Part shown: positions 59,590 to 64,000 of the stretch, one piece after another
How the letters are laid out: the number at the start of each line of letters is the position of its first letter
How positions within the stretch are numbered: the first letter of the stretch is position 1
Source of the DNA: JAJDUF01 sp965238265
GTDB lineage: Bacteria; Chloroflexota; UBA11872; UBA12225; JAJDUF01
Reading direction: 5' to 3'
Assembly: GCA_965238265.1 (NCBI GenBank)
Contig: OZ250185.1
Coordinates: 558,001-622,000, forward strand
Length of the DNA: 64,000 bases
Notes under the pieces: model-generated
Databases searched by the model: none
What the model was told of the DNA's origin: nothing
What the model saw: only the letters and a program-made list of their open reading frames with translations
Translations under genes and position numbers: made by a program

Positions 59590-60044
59590 CACACGCACTC
59601 CCTCGTCGTCCGCTTTATTATACACCACGCTACGCTAACCGAACGGCGCCTCATCGGATGCGTCGGGCTTGGTGAGTCTACCGCCGTCGTGCGCCGCCCT
59701 CTTGTGAGTGGTACTATCAGACCTGCGGCGCGGTGGAGGTTGAGGTCTGTGCATTCCCGCTCCGCGTCACGGAGAGAGTCCCAGTGCGTGTACGTCTGCC
59801 GTCCGGTGAAGAGTAGCCACCAGCCGTGGCCCCAACCGCGGCGCGTGAGCCACCAGAGCAGTCCGCCGGCCGCGCCCGCCGTGAGGAGCAAGGGCGGCAG
59901 CCCGGCGAGCACGTCCGGGCCGGCCAACCCGATGGCGATGACGGCCCCCAGTCCAAGCAGCGCCATCACCGCCAGGCCGAGGGCTGCGGCGAGCACGACC
60001 ATCACCAGCCACTGCGCCAAGAGCCGCCAGTCTAGTTGTCTCAT
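59589..60044 (-). CDS. Small membrane protein upstream of the ParA-HEPN pair
   Basis: GGAGG stands five bases before ATG 60044. Residues 8-70 form two or three hydrophobic helices (WLVMVVLAAALGLAVMALLG, then LPPLLLTAGAAGGLLWWLTR). The last 50 residues lack family character and may be read-through across the edge of the inserted DNA: the frame ends TTRECV with its TGA sharing the A of the ParA ATG. It is not recognised. The N-terminal half belongs to the G+C-rich background, so it may be a truncated host gene rather than a component of the ParA-HEPN unit. Confidence 0.5.
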   Translation of the reverse strand: MRQLDWRLLAQWLVMVVLAAALGLAVMALLGLGAVIAIGLAGPDVLAGLPPLLLTAGAAGGLLWWLTRRGWGHGWWLLFTGRQTYTHWDSLRDAERECTDLNLHRAAGLIVPLTRGRRTTAVDSPSPTHPMRRRSVSVAWCIIKRTTRECV

Positions 60045-60110
60045 GGTGGCCTCCACTATGGCTCGACGCGGAGAGCGCCTACAACGTAGGGCAGTCTTGT
60101 AATCGCCTCG

Positions 60111-60437
60111 TTATGCTGGCCATGCTTCGGCGTACTGCACTTCGCTAGTGCGGAGCACCTCATCACGAAAGTACCGGCTCAACTCCGCCGGCGTGCGGAG
60201 GTCCACCTTGCGCTTCAGCAGTTGCGATAGCTCCCGCTCCAGGGCCGCCATTCGGATCAAGCCAACTGGGTGTCCCCTCTTGAATTCCACCAGCACGTCA
60301 ACGTCGCTGTCGGGCCGAAAGTCTTCCCGCAGGATGGAGCCGAAGAGGGCCAGTTTCCGGATACGATTGCGCCGGCAGAATGCGGCCAATTCCCGCTGGG
60401 GCAACGCTCTGCCAAGGCCGGGTGGATCCGTTGTCAT
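60111..60437 (-). CDS. Minimal nucleotidyltransferase (MNT/MntA-like)
   Basis: GGAGG precedes ATG 60437. The 108-residue protein has IRKLALFGSILREDFRPDSD then VDVLVEF: the GS motif and DxD pair of minimal nucleotidyltransferases, with a second acidic residue after VDL near 81. Such proteins usually pair with a HepT-type HEPN toxin, which MntA inactivates by AMPylation. No HepT follows here. The nearest HEPN gene is the unrelated RiboL-PSP type 1.6 kb downstream. It begins eight bases after the dehydrogenase gene stop. Confidence 0.88.
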   Translation of the reverse strand: MTTDPPGLGRALPQRELAAFCRRNRIRKLALFGSILREDFRPDSDVDVLVEFKRGHPVGLIRMAALERELSQLLKRKVDLRTPAELSRYFRDEVLRTSEVQYAEAWPA

Positions 60438-60445
60438 ACCGCCTC

Positions 60446-61462
60446 CTACCGCGCAGCGCGGAGGGGGAGATCGGCCAGCTCGGGCACGACGGATTCGGGA
60501 CGTTCCTCGCGTTCCAGCCGCGCGATGTTCTCGTACGCGAACTGGACGCGCTTGGGCCAGCTTTCGTAGGTTGGCCCGGCAAAGTGTGGCGTCAGCACGA
60601 CTTGATCGAAGGCGGCCAGTGGATGCCCGGCCGGAAACGGCTCGGCACTGAACGCATCCAGGCCGGCGCCGCCCAAATGCCCGCTCCGCAGGGCTGCGAC
60701 GAGCGCCGCTTCGTCTATCAGCCCGCCCCGCGCTGTATTGATCAGGATCGCATCCGGCTTCATTTGGGCAAGCTCGGCAGCGCCGATGAGGCCGCGCGTG
60801 CTCTCCATCAGGGGCACGTGGAGCGAGATAATGTCCGAGGTCTCCAGCAGCCGCGACCACGACACGTAGCGCACTTGCAGGCTATCGGTCACGTCGCTGG
60901 GCGCCGGCACCACGTCGTAGTATTGGAGCTGCACGTCGAACGGTCGTAGCCGCCACGCGACCTCCCGGCCAATCCGCCCCATGCCCACCAGCCCGACGGT
61001 GCGGCCCTCCAGTTCGTGCGGCTCCCACTCGGCAGTCTTGGCCGCCGTCCAGCGGCCGGCGCGGGTATCGCGGTCTAGGAGCGGCAGCCGCCGGAGCAGC
61101 GCGAGGATGAACATGATCGTGTGCTCGGCCACGGCCACGGCATTGGCGCCGCCATTGGTGGCCACAAGCTGCCCAGCGGCCCGGCAGCGGTCGAGGTCCA
61201 CGTTGTCATAGCCGGCGGAGAGCAGCTGGATCAGGCGCACCTGCCCATGCGGATCGTAGATGGCGTCCGGGAAGGGGCTGAGGGGTGAAGCGATCACCGC
61301 CTCGGCGCTGCGTATGGTCTCCGCGTCCTCAGCGGCGAGCGCGGCCACGGCTTTGCCAGCGTGTGGCACGTCCCGCAGTTCCCAGCCGGCGGCGGCCGGC
61401 AGCAACTCGTGAGTCAGGCGACGGCAGCCCTCGCCGAACTCCTGGTAGAGTGCGATTTTCAT
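60446..61462 (-). CDS. D-isomer 2-hydroxyacid dehydrogenase
   Basis: From MKIALYQEFGEGC the 338-residue protein shows the substrate-domain segment QLLSAGYDNVDLDRC, the NAD loop GRTVGLVGMGRIGREVAW, the catalytic Arg in ILINTARGGLIDE, Glu in the LDAFSAEPFP region and His in VVLTPHFAGPT. Substrate class (glycerate, glyoxylate or phosphoglycerate) is not fixed by sequence. The upstream extension to 61555 is rejected. It is followed by the nucleotidyltransferase gene on the same strand. Confidence 0.92.
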   Translation of the reverse strand: MKIALYQEFGEGCRRLTHELLPAAAGWELRDVPHAGKAVAALAAEDAETIRSAEAVIASPLSPFPDAIYDPHGQVRLIQLLSAGYDNVDLDRCRAAGQLVATNGGANAVAVAEHTIMFILALLRRLPLLDRDTRAGRWTAAKTAEWEPHELEGRTVGLVGMGRIGREVAWRLRPFDVQLQYYDVVPAPSDVTDSLQVRYVSWSRLLETSDIISLHVPLMESTRGLIGAAELAQMKPDAILINTARGGLIDEAALVAALRSGHLGGAGLDAFSAEPFPAGHPLAAFDQVVLTPHFAGPTYESWPKRVQFAYENIARLEREERPESVVPELADLPLRAAR

Positions 61463-61574
61463 TGGGTGGTCTCTCGCGGTCGAAGTTGTGGCGCAGTGGC
61501 CCGGCGGCGAGGATACCATAGCCGCCGCGACCGCACCTCCCGGCCGCCGGGCCACTGCCGCACGTTGCGGGCGG

Positions 61575-61602
61575 TATGATGGTAGGCCGGGCCTAGTACG
61601 AT
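61575..61602 (+). promoter_or_regulatory. Possible -10 elements for the GH15 gene
   Basis: GGTATGAT (TATGAT at 61575-61580) and TACGAT at 61597-61602 are candidates, 60-85 bases before the ATG at 61664, which has its own AGAAGGAGG. Confidence 0.3.
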
Positions 61603-61663
61603 AGGATCATAGATCAAGCCTCGGCCGCGTGCCGGCGGCCTTAGCGCAGAAGGAGGGTGCGTC

Positions 61664-63877
61664 ATGCCCCGCGATCTCCCCGTTGGGAACGGTACGCTGC
61701 TGGTGAACTTTGACGATCAGTACCACCTGCGCGACCTGTACTTCCCGCACGTCGGTTCCGAGAACCACACCCTGGGCTATCCCTGTCGCTTTGGCGTCTG
61801 GGCCGAGGATGATGACGGCGGCCAGTTCAGCTGGGTCCACGATGAGCCTTGGGTGCGTACCCTTCGCTATCTGCCCGAGACGCTTGTCACCGATGTTTCG
61901 CTCCACAACCCCGACCTCGGGCTACGCTTGGACTGCAATGATGCCGTGGACTTTCACCAGAACCTGTATCTGCGGCGGATCACCGTCCACAACGAGCACG
62001 ATCAGTCGCGGCAGGTACGCTTCTTTTTCCACCACGACCTGCGAATCTCCGAGCACGATGTTGGGGACACCGCCTACTACGAGCCGACGCGGCGCGCGCT
62101 GCTCCACTACAAGGAGCGGCGCTGGTTTCTGATGTGCGCCGGTCGCGGCGGTCTGGCAACGCCTGAGGGACCGGGACCGGCAACGGAGCTGGTGGACTTC
62201 GGTCTCAACCAATTCGCGACGGGAACGAAGGGGATTGGCGGTGCTGAAGGCACTTGGCGCGATGCCGAAAATGCCCAACTCGGGGGCAACCCGATTGCCC
62301 AAGGCTCCGTGGATTCCACGATGGCGTTGCATCTGGAGCTGCCAGCGCATGGAACAGCGGTTGTCTACTACTGGCTCGCGGTCGGCCAGACGTTTGAGGA
62401 GGTCACGGCTATCCACCGGGCAGTGCGCTCCCGTGGACCGGAGACGTACCTCACCCGCACCACCGACTACTGGCGGCTCTGGGTCAACAAGGAGCAGTTC
62501 GACTACAACGATCTCCCCGAGAATCTCATAGACCTTTTCAAGCGCAGCCTGCTGGTGCTCCGCACACAGGTCAACGAGAACGGGGCCATTCTCGCTGCGA
62601 CGGACTACGATATCGCGCAGTTTGGGCGGGACACCTATGCCTATATGTGGCCGCGCGACGGTGCTCTCGTCGCCTACGGCCTCGACCTCGCCGGCTACGC
62701 CGGCTTGACCCAGCGGTTCTTCGACTTCTGCCATCGGGTGGTCACGAAAGAGGGCTACCTGCTCCACAAGTACAACCCCGACGAGTCGCTGGCCAGCTCC
62801 TGGCATCCCTGGTACGAGCACGGCGAGCGCCAGTTGCCCATCCAGGAAGACGAAACGGGCCTCGTGGTGTGGTCCCTCTGGCAGCACTACGTCCGGTTCC
62901 GTGATATCGAGTTCATCAAGCCGCTGTATCGGGGGCTGATCATCCGCGCTGCCGACTTCATGGTCGAGTATCGTGACCCGGAAACCGGGTTGCCACTGGC
63001 CAGCTACGACCTGTGGGAGGAGCGCCGCGGCGTCTTGTCGTTCACGGTGGCCGCGGTCCACGGCGGCCTCACCGCTGCCGCCTCGTTCGCCAGCACCTTC
63101 GGTCAAGACGACCTCGCGCAGCGCTACCGCCAGGCAGCCGCCGAAATACGGCGCGGTGCGGACCTCTGCCTCTGGCGGGAGGACGAGGGCCGCTTCGCGC
63201 GGATGATTAACCGCCGGGCGGATGGCTCCTGGGACGTGGACCTGACCGTGGATGCCAGTCTGGCGGGCCTCTTCCAGTTCGGGATGTACGCGGCGGATGA
63301 TCCGAAGATCGTGGCGACGATGGAAGCGGTGCGCGAGCGGTTGTGGGTTAAGACCGATGTCGGCGGCGTGGCCCGCTACGAGAACGACTACTATCACCAG
63401 GTCAGTACGGATATCGCGCACGTGCCAGGCAACCCGTGGTTCATTTGTACGCTGTGGCTGGCTGATTGGTACATCGCGAAGGCCCAAAATCGCGCCGAGC
63501 TGGAGCCAGCCCTGGATATTTTGCAGTGGGTAGCAAAGAGCGCGCTACCGAGTGGGGCGCTTGCCGAGCAGATTCACCCCTATAGTGGCGCACCCCTCTC
63601 CGTCTCGCCGCTGACCTGGAGCCACGCGACGTTCGCTACCACCGTCCTGCACTATCTGGATCGGCTCTCCGAAACCGAGCTATGCCCGGCCTGTGCCCGG
63701 CCGCTGTATAGCCGTGAGCAGGCCACGGCGCACGCGGAGCACGAGCACCCGGCCGAGATTGCTGCCGCGCAGGGGGTGAGGGCCACGCCCCCTCGTCACT
63801 CCGGCGTAGACCGGAGTCCAGCGGCCGGGGAGGTGGATTCCCGCTTGCGCGGGAATGACGTGCCTGCGCCGGAATGA
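61664..63877 (+). CDS. GH15 family glucoamylase/glucan 1,4-alpha-glucosidase-like protein with zinc-finger-like tail
   Basis: AAGGAGG precedes ATG. The 737-residue protein has the N-terminal beta-sandwich (LPVGNGTLLVNFDDQYHLRD to SRQVRFFFHHDLRIS) and an (alpha/alpha)6 barrel with QFGRDTYAYMWPRDGALVAY. Catalytic acids are E452/E453 in YDLWEERRG and E635 in LAEQIHPYSG. It should release glucose from alpha-glucans or trehalose; it lacks a signal peptide, so it acts inside the cell. Residues 674-695 form a C-x2-C-x12-H-x2-H pattern. The last 35 residues (from about 703) are encoded by family A repeats and are not native. Confidence 0.92.
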   Translation: MPRDLPVGNGTLLVNFDDQYHLRDLYFPHVGSENHTLGYPCRFGVWAEDDDGGQFSWVHDEPWVRTLRYLPETLVTDVSLHNPDLGLRLDCNDAVDFHQNLYLRRITVHNEHDQSRQVRFFFHHDLRISEHDVGDTAYYEPTRRALLHYKERRWFLMCAGRGGLATPEGPGPATELVDFGLNQFATGTKGIGGAEGTWRDAENAQLGGNPIAQGSVDSTMALHLELPAHGTAVVYYWLAVGQTFEEVTAIHRAVRSRGPETYLTRTTDYWRLWVNKEQFDYNDLPENLIDLFKRSLLVLRTQVNENGAILAATDYDIAQFGRDTYAYMWPRDGALVAYGLDLAGYAGLTQRFFDFCHRVVTKEGYLLHKYNPDESLASSWHPWYEHGERQLPIQEDETGLVVWSLWQHYVRFRDIEFIKPLYRGLIIRAADFMVEYRDPETGLPLASYDLWEERRGVLSFTVAAVHGGLTAAASFASTFGQDDLAQRYRQAAAEIRRGADLCLWREDEGRFARMINRRADGSWDVDLTVDASLAGLFQFGMYAADDPKIVATMEAVRERLWVKTDVGGVARYENDYYHQVSTDIAHVPGNPWFICTLWLADWYIAKAQNRAELEPALDILQWVAKSALPSGALAEQIHPYSGAPLSVSPLTWSHATFATTVLHYLDRLSETELCPACARPLYSREQATAHAEHEHPAEIAAAQGVRATPPRHSGVDRSPAAGEVDSRLRGNDVPAPE

Positions 63878-63880
63878 CAG
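63785..63880. repeat. Family A repeats forming the 3' end of the GH15 gene
   Basis: CACTCCGGCGTAGACCGGAG, then GATTCCCGCTTGCGCGGGAA, then a CGCCGGAATGACAGG half. Two hairpins in tandem, translated in frame as the protein's tail. Confidence 0.75.
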
Positions 63881-63899
63881 GCGGGGAGCGCGTGCTTTC

Positions 63900-64000
63900 C
63901 TAACGATACGCCCTGGAGCGGTGGGCAATACGAAAGACTACGACGATGTTCTTATCAACGGTATAGAGGATTCGGAACCGCCCCACACGAAGTCTATATG
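63900..64000 (-). CDS. RelE/ParE-type toxin, C-terminal end only
   Basis: On the minus strand the last 33 codons before TAG (63900-63902) read YRLRVGRFRILYTVDKNIVV followed by VFRIAHRSRAYR. This is the conserved end of RelE-family type II toxins (R-x-R-x-G-x-x-R-x-x-Y and the final I-x-H-R). The 5' part and any antitoxin gene lie beyond the window edge. Members cut mRNA at the ribosome or poison gyrase. Confidence 0.78.
   Translation of the reverse strand, partial: YRLRVGRFRILYTVDKNIVVVFRIAHRSRAYR

Overview
The window is high-G+C bacterial chromosome, most likely from the Chloroflexota. The pointers are the MurT-GatD pair, a tmRNA, RqcH, a T-box upstream of ileS, and a set of Tat-type lipoprotein signals of the form RRQYLxG...LAAAC on solute-binding proteins. 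Closely similar GH32-like propeller proteins and short palindromic repeats also fit that phylum. The assignment comes from gene content and style only, not from a marker-gene tree.

Layout. 1-8.2 kb (minus strand): a catabolic cluster with a tandem-domain fumarylacetoacetate-hydrolase protein cut by the window edge, three GH32/43-superfamily-like propeller proteins (two from a recent 1.8-kb tandem duplication) and a Gfo/Idh/MocA oxidoreductase. 8.2-9.4 kb: repeat-rich DNA and a decayed small gene. 9.5-11.1 kb: a membrane-anchored spermidine-synthase-like protein. 11.2-13.7 kb: an accessory cassette of two small proteins, a frameshifted methyltransferase-like gene and an SPL-type radical SAM protein. 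13.7-15.7 kb: DUF971, threonine aldolase and NIPSNAP. 15.7-18.3 kb: a low-G+C accessory patch with a DUF3644 (HEPN-like) gene, a fossil of a type I restriction-modification subunit, and a DUF2335 pair bracketed by 30-bp repeats. 18.2-20.3 kb: ScyD-like protein and asparaginase. 20.5-25.5 kb: the glycine cleavage genes gcvT-H-PA-PB. 25.6-27.1 kb: a two-domain nucleotide-binding protein whose ORF runs into a convergent tmRNA (tag ANKQQFALAA). 27.4-33.3 kb: four tandem solute-binding lipoproteins without permeases, two of them broken. 33.4-35.2 kb: a c-di-AMP receptor-like protein and MiaB. 35.3-39 kb: a propeller lipoprotein and a decayed leucine-rich-repeat gene.

39-45.4 kb (minus strand) is a second catabolic cluster: a collagen-stalked solute-binding protein, a sulfatase-fold enzyme, a sugar isomerase/epimerase, a second MocA oxidoreductase and a Uma2 protein. 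45.5-52.4 kb holds RadC, a repeat-rich gap, MurT-GatD (peptidoglycan amidation), RqcH, and a small-protein/retropepsin pair. 52.5-57.8 kb holds a PadR regulator with its membrane partner and an isoleucine T-box with ileS. 57.9-60.4 kb is a lower-G+C insertion encoding a ParA-like ATPase overlapping a RiboL-PSP-type HEPN protein, next to a small membrane protein and an orphan minimal nucleotidyltransferase. This is the best candidate here for an uncharacterised defence or toxin system. The window ends with a 2-hydroxyacid dehydrogenase, a GH15 glucoamylase-like enzyme with a zinc-finger-like tail, and the C-terminal end of a RelE-type toxin.

A window-wide theme is invasion by short palindromic repeats. 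At least five repeat families recur between genes, and several copies lie in frame inside real genes (ileS, gatD, gcvT, gcvPB, the GH15 gene and the two-domain ATPase gene), where they add peptide segments. Several genes carry single-base frameshifts or stops, reflecting either decay or assembly errors.
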